Shown here: in pieces, positions 19,070-28,425 of the stretch
How the letters are laid out: every line of letters begins with the position of its first letter
How positions within the stretch are numbered: the first letter of the stretch is position 1
Source: Falsiroseomonas frigidaquae
Lineage (GTDB): Bacteria > Pseudomonadota > Alphaproteobacteria > Acetobacterales > Acetobacteraceae
Assembly: GCF_012163145.1 (NCBI RefSeq)
Contig: NZ_JAAVTX010000004.1
Span: 682,001-746,000, forward strand
Direction: 5' to 3'
DNA: 64,000 nt
Made by a program: the position numbers and the translations under genes
The notes under the pieces: model-generated
What the model was told of the DNA's origin: nothing
What the model saw: the letters and a program-made list of their open reading frames with translations, nothing else
Databases searched by the model: none

Positions 19070-19741
19070 TCACCTCGATCCGTGGATATAGCCGCCGGGC
19101 GGGCCAGCATCGGGGCCACCGGGAGCGCCGCCGTTGGGCCGTATGCCGCCGGCGAGCGCCACGCACACCACCTCCGACAGGCTGCGGGCGCGCAGCTTCG
19201 CCATCAGGTTCGCGCGGTGGATCTCCACCGTGCGCGGACTGATCCCGAGGTCGAGGGCGATGATCTTGTTCTGCCGGCCGGAAACCAAGCCGCGCAGCAC
19301 CTCGGCCTCGCGCGGCGAAAGTGCCGCAAGGCGCTGCTTCGCAGCCTGCGCTTCCTCCGCCTCGTCACGCAGTGCCAGCGCGGCGGCGGCGGCACGCAAC
19401 AGGATGTCTCCGCTGAACGGCTTCTGCAGCACGTCGCAGGCGCCGGCCTTCATCATCCGCACCGCCAGCGGCACGTCGCCATGGGCGGTGATGACCACGA
19501 CAGGATGCCGCAGCCCCCGCGCCACCAGTTCCTGCTGCACCGCGACACCGTCGGTTCCCGGCATCCGCACATCCAGCAGCACGCAGCCGAAGGGCAGGTC
19601 ATGATGAGCGCGCTCCAGGAAGGCATCGCCCCCCGCGAATGTCTCAACGGCATAGCCCACCGAGCCCAACAGCATGGCGAGCGAGCGCCGTACCGCCGCC
19701 TCATCGTCTATGACGTAGCAGATGGAAGCTTCAGGCGGCAT
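19070..19741 (-). CDS. FixJ/NarL-type response regulator (receiver plus LuxR HTH)
   Basis: The 223-residue regulator has an N-terminal receiver (VIDDEAAVRR, phosphorylation site in CVLLDVRMPGTDG, T/K switch in VITAHGD and LQKPF) and a C-terminal LuxR-type HTH (LSPREAEVLRGLVSG, GISPRTVEIHRANLMAKL). ATG 19741 gives the natural MPPEASICYVIDD start; a longer reading to 19783 adds only an arginine-rich tail. The start overlaps the stop of a FixL-type kinase of which only the C-terminal end survives upstream, so the regulator appears to have lost its dedicated kinase. Confidence 0.9.
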   Translation of the reverse strand: MPPEASICYVIDDEAAVRRSLAMLLGSVGYAVETFAGGDAFLERAHHDLPFGCVLLDVRMPGTDGVAVQQELVARGLRHPVVVITAHGDVPLAVRMMKAGACDVLQKPFSGDILLRAAAAALALRDEAEEAQAAKQRLAALSPREAEVLRGLVSGRQNKIIALDLGISPRTVEIHRANLMAKLRARSLSEVVCVALAGGIRPNGGAPGGPDAGPPGGYIHGSR

Positions 19742-19873
19742 GTTGAGCCTCCTTGTCACCCGGCGCAGTCGCGGCGGCCACATCGATGGCGGTCAATGTG
19801 GAGCTGAACACCGAGCCGCCCTCCGGGTTTGGTGCCCAGGCGAGACGTCCGCCATGTTCTTGCGGCACCCCGG
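19731..19873 (-). pseudogene. C-terminal remnant of a histidine kinase
   Basis: The reading frame ending at 19731 encodes a recognisable G2-box tail of a histidine kinase ATPase domain (QEHGGRLAWAPN, PEGGSVFSSTL), normally the last 40 residues of FixL-type kinases. Upstream of about 19873 the homology stops abruptly; no N, G1 or H box can be found. The tail overlaps the regulator start by 11 bases, the usual kinase-then-regulator layout. A deletion removed the rest of the kinase, leaving the regulator promoterless or newly driven. Confidence 0.75.
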
Positions 19874-20042
19874 CGCGGGACGATGACGCAGCGGCGGAAG
19901 GCGATGGCAGGCGCGGTGCCTGCCTATGCCGCGAACAGGCACGCACGGCGGCGCGGGAGGTCGCTGCCGGATTCAGCCACGTCGGCGCAACCACAAAGCC
20001 GTTCCAGCGTCTGTCCTGCAGCCGCAAGAAGGAATAAGCGCG

Positions 20043-20351
20043 ATGCGAAACGCCATGATCCCTGCCGCCGCCTGCTTTGCAGCCCTGGCCCTGGCTGGCG
20101 GCGCCCGGGCGCAGACGCATGAAGTGACCGTCTGTTCCTCGCGCGGGGACGCCGAGCTGATGCTGGAGGCAGGCCGCCCTTCCTCGTTGCCGGAGGGTTG
20201 TCGCACCGCGACCTTACGCCGCATCGAGACGCCCGCCGGCCAGCTCTGCGCCATCGATATCGGGGGGCGGAGCGGCGTGGTCGCGGCATTGCGGGATGCG
20301 GTTGCGGAGACGGAGTGGTGGACCTCCTGCGCCAATCTGCGGGTGCCTTGA
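20043..20351 (+). CDS. Small secreted protein of unknown function
   Basis: This 102-residue protein starts with a clear Sec signal peptide (MIPAAACFAALALAGGARA, cleavage before QTHE). The mature part of about 79 residues has three cysteines (CSS, EGCRT, QLCAID) plus one near the end (SCANLRVP), so two periplasmic disulfides are possible. ATG 20043 follows AAGGAA by 10 bases. I do not recognise the family. It stands alone between the regulator and the minus-strand phosphodiesterase-fold gene. Confidence 0.7.
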   Translation: MRNAMIPAAACFAALALAGGARAQTHEVTVCSSRGDAELMLEAGRPSSLPEGCRTATLRRIETPAGQLCAIDIGGRSGVVAALRDAVAETEWWTSCANLRVP

Positions 20352-20370
20352 GACTGGCGCCCCGTGCCGG

Positions 20371-21459
20371 CTATGGCGGCGTCCCGGCTTCCCCGCGGCC
20401 CGCGGCTATGACACGTGCGGCCGCACGCGAGCGCGAGGGCACCGGCTGCGTTTGCGGCCCGTCAGGGTCCAGGCACAGCTCAGCATAGAGCGGCAGGTGG
20501 TCGGACCCGATATCCGGCAACCTGGCGAGGCGGAGCAGCCGGAACTCGCCGCTGAAGAAGACATGGTCCACCGGCCAGCGCAGGAACCATGGCCAGCCCG
20601 CCGGGAAGGTGGAGAACAGGCCACGCCCGATGCGCGGATCCATCAGCCCGCCTTCCCGCATGAACAGCTCCGTCTCACGCGACCACGCCACTGCATTCAG
20701 GTCGCCCGCGAGCACGGCCGGTCGCGGCCCGCAGCCGACGGCCCGCGAGGCCAGCAGAAGCTCGGCATCACGCTGCACCGTGCCATGCCCGAACAGCGTC
20801 GGCGGCTTCGGATGCACGCCGTGAAACGCGACCACCGCACCGGATGGCAGGCGCAGCCCGGTGCGGATCGACGGCACATAGGATTCCAGCAGGAATTGCA
20901 CCCCGGGATCCACCAGGGGCAGCCGCGCGTAGATGGCCATGCCCCAGAAATCGGCGCGCGGATGCACGAGATGATGCGGATAGTCCCGCTTGAGCGGCTC
21001 AAGCGCATCGGCCCAGCTCGCATCCAGCTCCACGACGAAGACCACATCCGGGTTTGTCCGGCGGACCTGCTCCAGCAGCCGCTCCGCGCCGCTGTTGCGA
21101 AGTTTGAGGTTGGCCGTCAGCAGGGTCAGCTTCTGGCCAGCCGCACAGCGGGCCGCAGGCTGCGCCTGCACCGCATGCAGAGGCGTGAAGGGCCAGATGC
21201 GGCGCAGCTGCGCCGCCAGTGCCAGCCCGCCGCTAGCCAGGATGCCGAGATGGGCCCAGCGGCCGGGATCACCCAGCGCGGCCAGCCCGGCCAGCGTGAG
21301 AGCCAGGAGCCCGGCGATCTGCGGCCGGGGAAAGTCCCAGACGCGAACCCACCAGGCCTGGCTGTGCAACCGCGGCAGCGCGGTCAGGAAGACCAGCAGG
21401 ACTGCCAGCACAAACAGTACCGCATAGGCCGCGGAGGCCATCACGCCTCCGCCGATCAT
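20371..21459 (-). CDS. Endonuclease/exonuclease/phosphatase-family membrane protein
   Basis: The 362-residue protein has two or three N-terminal membrane segments (AAYAVLFVLAVLLVFLTAL, IAGLLALTLAGLAALG) and then an EEP hydrolase domain. The EEP motifs are in order: LLTANLKLRNSG, VVFVVELDASW, VVAFHGVHPKPP, VLAGDLNAVAWS and the catalytic GSDHLPLYAEL. Such N-terminally anchored EEP proteins face the periplasm and may act on phosphodiesters or phospholipids; the specific substrate is unknown. It shares orientation with the protease gene and ends 19 bases from the secreted-protein stop. Confidence 0.88.
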   Translation of the reverse strand: MIGGGVMASAAYAVLFVLAVLLVFLTALPRLHSQAWWVRVWDFPRPQIAGLLALTLAGLAALGDPGRWAHLGILASGGLALAAQLRRIWPFTPLHAVQAQPAARCAAGQKLTLLTANLKLRNSGAERLLEQVRRTNPDVVFVVELDASWADALEPLKRDYPHHLVHPRADFWGMAIYARLPLVDPGVQFLLESYVPSIRTGLRLPSGAVVAFHGVHPKPPTLFGHGTVQRDAELLLASRAVGCGPRPAVLAGDLNAVAWSRETELFMREGGLMDPRIGRGLFSTFPAGWPWFLRWPVDHVFFSGEFRLLRLARLPDIGSDHLPLYAELCLDPDGPQTQPVPSRSRAAARVIAAGRGEAGTPP

Positions 21460-21490
21460 GGCCGCCCGGCCGGGCGGCGGCGCTTGCCGT

Positions 21491-22939
21491 TCAACCCTGG
21501 CCCTGTCTCAGCGGCAGCGCCACGAAGGTGCTGGCATTGCCACGCTGGATCTGGATGGCGATGGAGGATCGGTTGGCGCTGCGTGCCGCCTCCAACGCCG
21601 CGGCCACGTCGTCCGGGCCAGTCACCTCTCGTCCCCCCGCACGCAGGATCATGTCGCCAGCGCGGATGCCACGTTCCTCCGCGATGCTGCCGGGGGCGAC
21701 ACGGATCACGACCACGCCCTCCGCACCCTGGCGCGGGGCCAGGGCGAGGCCGACGGCGCCGGTGCTGCGCTCGCCCTGCCTGCCGCCGCTGCGATCGGCC
21801 GTTTCCGGCTGGTCGGGCCGCGGGGCGAGCGTCACCTGCTGCTGGCGTTGCTCGCCATCGCGGTGCAGCGTCAGCGTGATCGTGGCGCCGGGGTTCGCAT
21901 TGCCGACCGCGGTGGCGAGGTCCCGCGAATCCTGAACCTGCCGGTCGCCGGCCTGGGTGACGACATCGCCGGGCCGCAATTCGGCGCGCGCCGCCGGCGA
22001 CCCCGGCTCGATCGCTGCGATCAATGCGCCATGCGCCTGCGGCACGCCGAGCGCCTCGGCCAGCTCGCTGTCGACGTTCTGCAGCGACACGCCGAGCCAG
22101 CCACGCTCCACCCGCCCATCGTCGCGCAGATCCGAAACCACGCTCTGGGCGATCTGCGAAGGGACCGCGAAGCCGATGCCGATATTGCCGCCGGAGGGCG
22201 AGAAGATCGCCGTATTCACGCCAACCACCTGCCCGCGCATGTTGAACAGCGGGCCGCCGGAATTGCCCGGGTTGATCGAGGCATCGGTCTGGATGAAGTC
22301 GTCATACGGGCCGGCGCCGATCTGCCGGCCGCGCGCGGAGACGATGCCCGTGGTCGCGGTGCCGCCGAGGCCGAACGGGTTGCCCATCGCCAGCACCGGC
22401 TCACCAACGCGGAGATCGGCGCTCGGCCCCCAGGACACGGTCGGCAAGGATCCGCCCGCTTCCACCTTCAGCAGGGCGATGTCCGTCTGCGGGTCGGAAC
22501 CGACGACGCGCGCCGGAAGTTCCCGCCCATCGGCAAGTTCGACGGTGACGCGGCCGGCACTGCCGACGACGTGGTTGTTCGTCACGACGAAGCCGCTGGC
22601 ATCCACAATGAATCCCGAGCCCTGCCCCATCGCCCGGCGCGGCTGCTGCTGACGCTGCCCCGGGCCGCCAAACCTCCGGAAGAAATCCTCCAGCGGCGTG
22701 CCCCGCAGCTCCGGCGGGATCTGCGCCACCTGCGCGTCCCGCTGGCCCATGACGGTAACACGCACGACGACCGGCGCGACCTCGGCGACCAGATCGGCGA
22801 AATTGGGTGCGGCGGCCTGGACCCCGGAGGATGTGGAGGAGGAGGAAGATTGTGCGACCGCCGGCGGCACGGCAGGCGCGAGGACCAACAGGCCGAGGGC
22901 AAGCGCACCGGCCTGGGAGACGGTTCGGGCTGCGGACAC
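21491..22939 (-). CDS. Do-family periplasmic serine protease (DegP/DegQ-like)
   Basis: The 482-residue protein has a Sec signal (GALALGLLVLAPAVPPAVA-Q), a trypsin-like domain with the full triad, and two PDZ domains. The triad is histidine in VVTNNHVVGSA, aspartate in DPQTDIALLKV and serine in INPGNSGGPLFN. PDZ1 starts at RGWLGVSLQNV and PDZ2 near GAEGVVVIRVAPGS. A Q-rich LA loop (GGPGQRQQQPRR) fits DegP/MucD proteases. It serves envelope quality control. It begins a minus-strand unit and reads away from the gene-poor block before the chemosensory cluster. Confidence 0.93.
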   Translation of the reverse strand: MSAARTVSQAGALALGLLVLAPAVPPAVAQSSSSSTSSGVQAAAPNFADLVAEVAPVVVRVTVMGQRDAQVAQIPPELRGTPLEDFFRRFGGPGQRQQQPRRAMGQGSGFIVDASGFVVTNNHVVGSAGRVTVELADGRELPARVVGSDPQTDIALLKVEAGGSLPTVSWGPSADLRVGEPVLAMGNPFGLGGTATTGIVSARGRQIGAGPYDDFIQTDASINPGNSGGPLFNMRGQVVGVNTAIFSPSGGNIGIGFAVPSQIAQSVVSDLRDDGRVERGWLGVSLQNVDSELAEALGVPQAHGALIAAIEPGSPAARAELRPGDVVTQAGDRQVQDSRDLATAVGNANPGATITLTLHRDGEQRQQQVTLAPRPDQPETADRSGGRQGERSTGAVGLALAPRQGAEGVVVIRVAPGSIAEERGIRAGDMILRAGGREVTGPDDVAAALEAARSANRSSIAIQIQRGNASTFVALPLRQGQG

Positions 22940-23766
22940 GGGGGGCCTCCTTCATTTCGAAGCCCCTGGTGAAGACGCCCGGCGCTCCGGGGTTGCAGGA
23001 CTAGGGGATTGCCCGGATGGCACAGGCCCGCGCGACGCTCAGACCGAGAAGGGGATCTGGCCGTGATGGCCGTGCAGGCGTTCCTCGAAAGCCGCAGACA
23101 TCGGCCTCCGTCTGTCGCGAGACCGGTTCGTCGTGACCTCTCCCGGGGCCGTCCTCGACCTGCTTCCGGGTTGCGTTCACCGAGGACATGCGGGTTGCCG
23201 GGTCGGGATGCCCAGGCACGGAAGTGGGCAGAAGTGTGGGCTTCGAGGTGGCTCACCCTGCTTCGGTCGGCTTCCCAACCTCGCTCGTGAATCCCCCGAA
23301 AGCGCCTTGAACCCCAGGCCTTCCGAGGCTTTGCCGCGGTCGGAAGCCGAAGCGGCGGCGCTGACCGGCCGGTTCACTCGGCTGCTTCCGCAGTTCCGCA
23401 TCCCCGCCATCGGCGCACTCATGCGGGAAAGCCGGGCGATCCACCCCGATCGACCCGTAGAGTTGTGCAGCTTGTAGACGTCGCCCTTGTCCAGCGGCCG
23501 GCTCGCCTTGTGCAAGCATCACCAGGGACGGTGCTCTCGGCGCACTTAGCTGTTTGTCAACCTTCCGTGGGCGATAACATTCTCGGCAACCGCACCACCT
23601 CAACCCTCCGGTGCGGGCAGGGCCAGTTCTCCACAGTGTGAAGTCGCAGCCGGGCCCGATGAAGCGGTGCGTCGGCGAGGATCTCATGCATCTCGAAACG
23701 CCTTGGCCACCTGCCGTCCGCCCTGGCCGGACCGGCACCCCGATCCCTGTTCCACGGAGAAGTCTG
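22940..23766. other. Gene-poor block before the chemosensory cluster
   Basis: About 830 bases have no intact gene. It must contain the protease promoter at its left end and the promoter of the chemosensory operon at its right end; AAGTCTGATGG with GGAGA marks the start of the first che gene. A possible recombinase relic lies at 23325-23520. The rest shows no recognisable coding sequence, tRNA or riboswitch. Confidence 0.6.
23325..23520 (-). pseudogene. Possible serine-recombinase C-terminal relic
   Basis: On the minus strand, two frames together resemble the DNA-binding zone of large serine recombinases. One frame reads PLDKGDVYKLHN; the other continues with YGSIGVDRPAFPHECADGGDAELRKQ, which parallels the family consensus YxGxIxHKGxxFPGEHxPIxDxELW. 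The frame change and loss of flanking domains mean that this would be a dead fragment. The match is short and by eye, so the call is tentative. Confidence 0.35.
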
Positions 23767-25698
23767 ATGGCTTTGGCGAAGCGAGCGCAGGTTGTCACGG
23801 CCCGCCGCGATGAAGCGGCCATGCCGCCCCCGGCGCCCGAGCGCAATGCTGCCCAGGCCGACATCCAGCGCCGCCGGGCACGGACCTTCGCACGCCACCA
23901 GAAGATCGCCGAGCGCGTCGCCGCCGCGACCGCCGAGATGGCCTCCGGCATCAGCGAATCCGCATCCGCCGCAGCCCAGCTCCGCAAGTCGATGGAGCAG
24001 ATCGCAACCGGCGCAGAGGAAGCCGCCGGCGCCTCCCAGGAATCACTGAGCGCCGTCACCAGCATCGCCGCCGGAATCGTCCAGGCACGCGAGAAGGCGG
24101 AGGAGAGTCAACAGAAGACTGGCACCCTGCAGGTCCTGCTGATCGACCTGATCAAGCAGATCGCGACTTCCGTCACGAACATCGGCACCAGTGCCGACCG
24201 CCAATCGGCCTCGGTTCAAATGGTCGTCGAGTTGGAGAAGCAGGCCGCGAATATCGGCGAGATCGTCAAGGCCGTCGCGCGCATCGCCGACCAGACCAAC
24301 CTGCTCGCGCTGAACGCCGCGATCGAGGCGGCGCGGGCCGGACAGCATGGCAAGGGCTTCGCGGTGGTGGCCGATGAGGTCCGTACCCTGGCCGAGACCT
24401 CCGAGAAGAGCGCCCGGGACATCCAGGACCTGGTCGGCCAGATCCGCGGCGAGGTGAAGACCATAGCCGAGGGTATCAACGGCGCGGCCGAAGCGGCCCG
24501 CAGCGAGGTCGAGAAGGGTCGCGTGGTCTCCGTGCAGCTTGAGAAGGTTGCCGCCGAGATGAATACGGTCCTGGACGGCAGCGCGGAGATCCTCGCTTCG
24601 GCGATGGAATCCGACCGTGCCGCGCAGGAAGCGCAGAAGGGCGCCGAACAGATCGCCGCTGCCGCCGTCGAGCAATCCGCGGCCTGCGAGGAAGCGCTGC
24701 GCACCGTGGGCCAGCAGACCCAGGCGCTTGAGCAGAGCCAGACGGCCTCGGAGGAACTCTCAACCATCGCCGAGGATCTGAAGAACAGCACCGACATCTC
24801 GAAGAGCGCCGAGGAACTTGCCTCCGCCGCCGAGGAGCTCTCCTCCGCGGTGCAGGAAATCAGCGGTGCTGCCACGCAGATCATGGCGGCCATCGAGCAG
24901 ATCAACAAGGGGTCGCAGCAGGCTGCCGCCGCCGCACAGCAATCCACTACGGCCATCGTGCAGATCGAGCGTGGCGCAACGCTCTCCCAGGGCCGGGCAA
25001 GCGCCGCACGCGATAGTGGCCGCTCCATCGCCGAAATGGTCAGGACAAGCCGCGCCTCTGTCGACGAGCTGATCCAGGGCGTATCCACCGCCCTCGACGA
25101 GACCAACAAGAACAGCACCCGGATCGGGACGCTGGAGCAGGTCAGCCGCCGGATCGACAAGATCGTCGACTCGATCAACACCGTCTCGATCCAGACCAAC
25201 ATGCTCGCGGTGAACGGCTCGATCGAGGCGGCCCGCGCCGGCGAGTTCGGCAAGGGCTTCATGGTGGTTTCGACCGACATCCGCAACCTGGCGCGTGAAT
25301 CGGCCGAGAACGCCGACCGCATCAAGGATGTGGTGAAGGCGACGCAGGATCAGATCGTGGCCGTCCGCCGCGACCTGGAGCAGATCGCCGCCGCCGCGGA
25401 GGTGGAAGTCCAGAACAACAAGTCCATCACCGCCAATCTGGCGACCGTCGAGCAGGACATGCAGGTCGTCATCAGGGGCAGCGAGGAGATCCTGGCTGGG
25501 GCGGACGTCATCCTGCGCGGCGTATCGGAGGCGCAAAAGGGTACCCAGCAGATCGCCATCGCAGCCGACCAGTCGAGCAAGGGTGCGGGCGAGGCGGCAA
25601 CGGCCGCCAAGCAGCAGTCGCGCGGCGCGGAGGAACTGGCCGCCGCGGTCGAGGAAGTGGCTTCGCTGGCCGACGAGCTGCAGAACTCGCGCGATTGA
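23767..25698 (+). CDS. Soluble methyl-accepting chemotaxis protein with two signalling tips
   Basis: This 643-residue chemoreceptor has no transmembrane segment and no ligand domain. It is almost all coiled coil and contains two hairpin-tip sequences. The first (residues about 166-213) is the canonical [20 protein letters not shown] with [16 protein letters not shown]. The second (about 474-520) is a diverged tip, [20 protein letters not shown] with [18 protein letters not shown]. The helices between the tips include Ala/Glu/Gln pairs typical of methylation sites. ATG 23767 has GGAGAAG upstream and begins [10 protein letters not shown]; longer frames to 23611 lack structure. It opens the chemosensory operon, 13 bases before the triple-CheW gene. 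Confidence 0.92.
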   Translation: MALAKRAQVVTARRDEAAMPPPAPERNAAQADIQRRRARTFARHQKIAERVAAATAEMASGISESASAAAQLRKSMEQIATGAEEAAGASQESLSAVTSIAAGIVQAREKAEESQQKTGTLQVLLIDLIKQIATSVTNIGTSADRQSASVQMVVELEKQAANIGEIVKAVARIADQTNLLALNAAIEAARAGQHGKGFAVVADEVRTLAETSEKSARDIQDLVGQIRGEVKTIAEGINGAAEAARSEVEKGRVVSVQLEKVAAEMNTVLDGSAEILASAMESDRAAQEAQKGAEQIAAAAVEQSAACEEALRTVGQQTQALEQSQTASEELSTIAEDLKNSTDISKSAEELASAAEELSSAVQEISGAATQIMAAIEQINKGSQQAAAAAQQSTTAIVQIERGATLSQGRASAARDSGRSIAEMVRTSRASVDELIQGVSTALDETNKNSTRIGTLEQVSRRIDKIVDSINTVSIQTNMLAVNGSIEAARAGEFGKGFMVVSTDIRNLARESAENADRIKDVVKATQDQIVAVRRDLEQIAAAAEVEVQNNKSITANLATVEQDMQVVIRGSEEILAGADVILRGVSEAQKGTQQIAIAADQSSKGAGEAATAAKQQSRGAEELAAAVEEVASLADELQNSRD

Positions 25699-25711
25699 TC
25701 GGGGCCAGCGC

Positions 25712-27301
25712 ATGAACATCCAAGCGCCACACCCGGGGGCTGCGGCCCTGACGGATCTTGCCTCTGCCACAGCCGACGCAGGCGGCAATGCCAGCCAGTA
25801 CGTTACCTTTCACATCGACGACGGCATCTTCGCAGTGCCGCTCGCCGAGGTGCAGGAAATCATTCGCGTCCCCGACGTGGTGAAGGTGCCACTCAGCCCG
25901 CCGAGCCTTGAGGGGCTGGCCAATCTGCGCGGCACCGTGATGTCCATCACCAGCCTCCGCCGCATCTTTCGCTACCCAGACCTGGGGCATGATGACGCGA
26001 CGCGCGTTGTCGTCATCAACCAGGGCGTGCCCGTCGGCCTCGTGGTCGACCGTATGTCAGCGGTGGTAACCGCCGACGCCGACCAGATCGAGACGGTGGC
26101 CGCCATCGAGGCGACGATCGACACGGACCTGCTTCGCGGGCTGATCAAGGCCGGCGATGGACGCGGTATGATCATGATCCTCGATCCGGCGCGCCTGGTG
26201 GCAAGCGAGTTCGGCGCAACCAACATCGCGAGCGGTCACGCCATGACGGCGGAGAGCACGCATTCCGAGGAAGTCGAGTCCACGCCCACGGCGACCGCCC
26301 AGGACGAACTGCAGCTCGTGAGTTTCGTGGTCGCCGAGCAGGAGTACGCACTCGGCATCGAGAGCGTGCAGGAAATCGTGCAGATGCCCGAGCGCATCGG
26401 CCGGGTGCCGCGTACGCAAAGCCATGTTCTGGGCGTTGTCACGCTGCGCAACCGGCTGCTGCCGCTGGTCAGCCTGCGCGAGATGTTCGGCCTGCCCACA
26501 GCGCCGCTCGATGAGCGCAACAAGATCGTCGTCGTGCCGCTGCCCGACAAGACGTCCGTCGGCATCGTCATGGACATGGTCCGTGAGGTTCTTCGGGTCA
26601 ATCGCAACCTGCTGGACCCGGTGCCGAGCCTGCTGCGCGGCGCCACCCGTCAGAACGAGATCCAGGGCATCTGCCGGCTCGCGGGTGGCAAGCGGCTGGT
26701 CTCCGTGCTCTCGGCCGAGGCGCTGTTCGAGAACGAAGCGGTGCGCCGCGCAGTCGCGGGTGGCGCGGATGCCGAGGAAGGGGAAGCAATGACTGCGCAG
26801 GATCAACTCCGTGACGCCGGTGTGCTTGAGGATGAGGAGCAGTTTGTCGTCTTCCGCCTTGCCAACGAGGAGTACGGAGCGCCCATCGCAGCAGTACAGG
26901 AAATCGTGCGCGTGCCCGAGGAACTCACCCGGCTGCCCAAGGCACCCGCCTTCATCCGCGGCGTGGTCAACCTGCGCGGCTCCGTACTGCCGGTGGTGGA
27001 TCAGCGCACCCGCTTCGACCTCGAGGATATCGAACGCAACGATCGTCAGCGCATCATGGTCTTCACCATCGAGGGAATTCGAACCGGCTTCATCGTCGAC
27101 CAGGTAACCGAGGTCCTGAAGATTCCGCGCGGGGCAATCGGGCCCACACCCGCGCTCTCGGCCGAACAGGCCCGCCTGATCTCGCGCGTGGCCAATCTGG
27201 AGAAGCAGCGCCGGATGATCCTGCTGATCGATGTGGACCATCTCCTGGCACCAAACGAGATCGGTGCGGTGCGTAGTGAGGCCGGCGTCGCGGTCCACTG
27301 A
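25712..27301 (+). CDS. Triple-domain CheW coupling protein
   Basis: The 529-residue protein is three CheW (SH3-like) domains in tandem, at about residues 28-165, 200-345 and 376-510. Each begins with the CheW strand pattern (VTFHIDDGIFAVPLAEVQEI; VSFVVAEQEYALGIESVQEI; VVFRLANEEYGAPIAAVQEI) and has the LRGxVxxxxxLRR/REM/QRT block. Domains are joined by acidic, threonine-rich linkers. Normal CheW is one domain of about 150-170 residues. Three linked domains could crosslink several receptor tips or P5 domains, matching the double-tip receptor next to it. It follows the receptor gene by 13 bases. Confidence 0.95.
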   Translation: MNIQAPHPGAAALTDLASATADAGGNASQYVTFHIDDGIFAVPLAEVQEIIRVPDVVKVPLSPPSLEGLANLRGTVMSITSLRRIFRYPDLGHDDATRVVVINQGVPVGLVVDRMSAVVTADADQIETVAAIEATIDTDLLRGLIKAGDGRGMIMILDPARLVASEFGATNIASGHAMTAESTHSEEVESTPTATAQDELQLVSFVVAEQEYALGIESVQEIVQMPERIGRVPRTQSHVLGVVTLRNRLLPLVSLREMFGLPTAPLDERNKIVVVPLPDKTSVGIVMDMVREVLRVNRNLLDPVPSLLRGATRQNEIQGICRLAGGKRLVSVLSAEALFENEAVRRAVAGGADAEEGEAMTAQDQLRDAGVLEDEEQFVVFRLANEEYGAPIAAVQEIVRVPEELTRLPKAPAFIRGVVNLRGSVLPVVDQRTRFDLEDIERNDRQRIMVFTIEGIRTGFIVDQVTEVLKIPRGAIGPTPALSAEQARLISRVANLEKQRRMILLIDVDHLLAPNEIGAVRSEAGVAVH

Positions 27302-27322
27302 ATCTCGGAACGGATCAGGCCG

Positions 27323-28408
27323 ATGCCAAAGCTGCTGATCGCCGACGACAGCGCGCTGATGCGCAAGTTTCTCGGCGAGATATTTCGCATCGAAGGCGAT
27401 TTCGAACTCGCCTTCGCACGCAATGGACTTGAGGCGCTGGCGATGGCGCACAGCTTCGCACCGGACGTGATAACGCTCGACGTGAACATGCCCGAGATGG
27501 ATGGCATCACCTGCCTGAGCCGGATAATGGTCGAGTGCCCGAAGCCGGTTGTGATGGTCTCCTCGCTGACCAGCCAGGGCGCGGAGGTGACGTTGCAGGC
27601 GCTGAGTCTTGGCGCCATAGACTTCATCGCCAAGCCCGACGGAACTGTCTCGCTGCACATCGACAAGATCCGCGGCGCGCTGGTCAGCCGGGTACGCAAC
27701 GCGGCGAGTACCAGGATCCGCGCCAGCCGGAACCTGCTCGAGCGGTTGCGCCACGGTGCCGAAGCCGGCGGCACCTCTACTGCCCGCGCATCGCGCGGGA
27801 CCGTCGCAAGGGTCGGTACCGGGGCCTCGGGACCGGTTCGTGGCGTCGTGTTGATCGGCGTCTCGACCGGCGGACCGTCCGCGATCGAGACGATCCTGCC
27901 ACGCCTGGCCGAGGACTTTCCCTGGCCGATCGTGGTCGCGCAGCACATGCCGGAGAGCTTCACCGGTGTCTTCGCTCGGCGGATCGATAGCCTCTGCCAG
28001 ATCCGGGTGGTCGAGGTGTCGCGGGCAACGCCGCTTGCTGCCGGAATGGCCTACGTCGGCCGGGGCGACGCTGACATCGTGCTGACCACCCGCGCCGGCG
28101 CATTGCACGCGGTGCCGATGCCGGCCTCGGCCCGACACGTGTGGCACCCAAGCGTCGAGCGTCTCGTGACGAGTGCGATGGACCAGGTCCCTGTGCAGAA
28201 TCTGCTTGGCGTGATGCTCACCGGGATGGGCGACGATGGCGCCGAAGCGATGACTGATCTGCGTGCGCGCGGCGGCAGGACCATTGCGGAGGCGGAGGAA
28301 ACCGCGGTGGTCTGGGGCATGCCGGGCGAATTGGTGCGGCGTGGCGGTGCCAATCTGGTGCTGCCGCTGCACCGCATCGCCGACCAGATGGCGCGATGGA
28401 CGAACTGA
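27323..28408 (+). CDS. cheB: Chemotaxis methylesterase/deamidase CheB
   Basis: The 361-residue CheB has a receiver (IADDSALMRKFL, Asp in ITLDVNMPEMDG, VMVSSLTSQGAEVT) and a C-terminal methylesterase. The catalytic triad is visible: serine in IGVSTGGPSAIE, histidine in VAQHMPESFTG and aspartate in TGMGDDGAEAM. CheB removes methyl groups from receptor glutamates when phosphorylated by CheA, so adaptation is part of this pathway. It lies between the CheW scaffold (21 bases) and the HEAT protein (17 bases). Pairing with cheR two genes on supports a complete adaptation loop. Confidence 0.95.
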   Translation: MPKLLIADDSALMRKFLGEIFRIEGDFELAFARNGLEALAMAHSFAPDVITLDVNMPEMDGITCLSRIMVECPKPVVMVSSLTSQGAEVTLQALSLGAIDFIAKPDGTVSLHIDKIRGALVSRVRNAASTRIRASRNLLERLRHGAEAGGTSTARASRGTVARVGTGASGPVRGVVLIGVSTGGPSAIETILPRLAEDFPWPIVVAQHMPESFTGVFARRIDSLCQIRVVEVSRATPLAAGMAYVGRGDADIVLTTRAGALHAVPMPASARHVWHPSVERLVTSAMDQVPVQNLLGVMLTGMGDDGAEAMTDLRARGGRTIAEAEETAVVWGMPGELVRRGGANLVLPLHRIADQMARWTN

Positions 28409-28425
28409 CATGAGGGAGCGCTAAC

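Noticed and set aside
26057-28411. A 784-codon minus-strand frame opposite cheW3 and cheB
   Set aside because: Composition is repetitive His/Asp/Arg/Leu with no domain. The plus strand carries CheW and CheB with all motifs.
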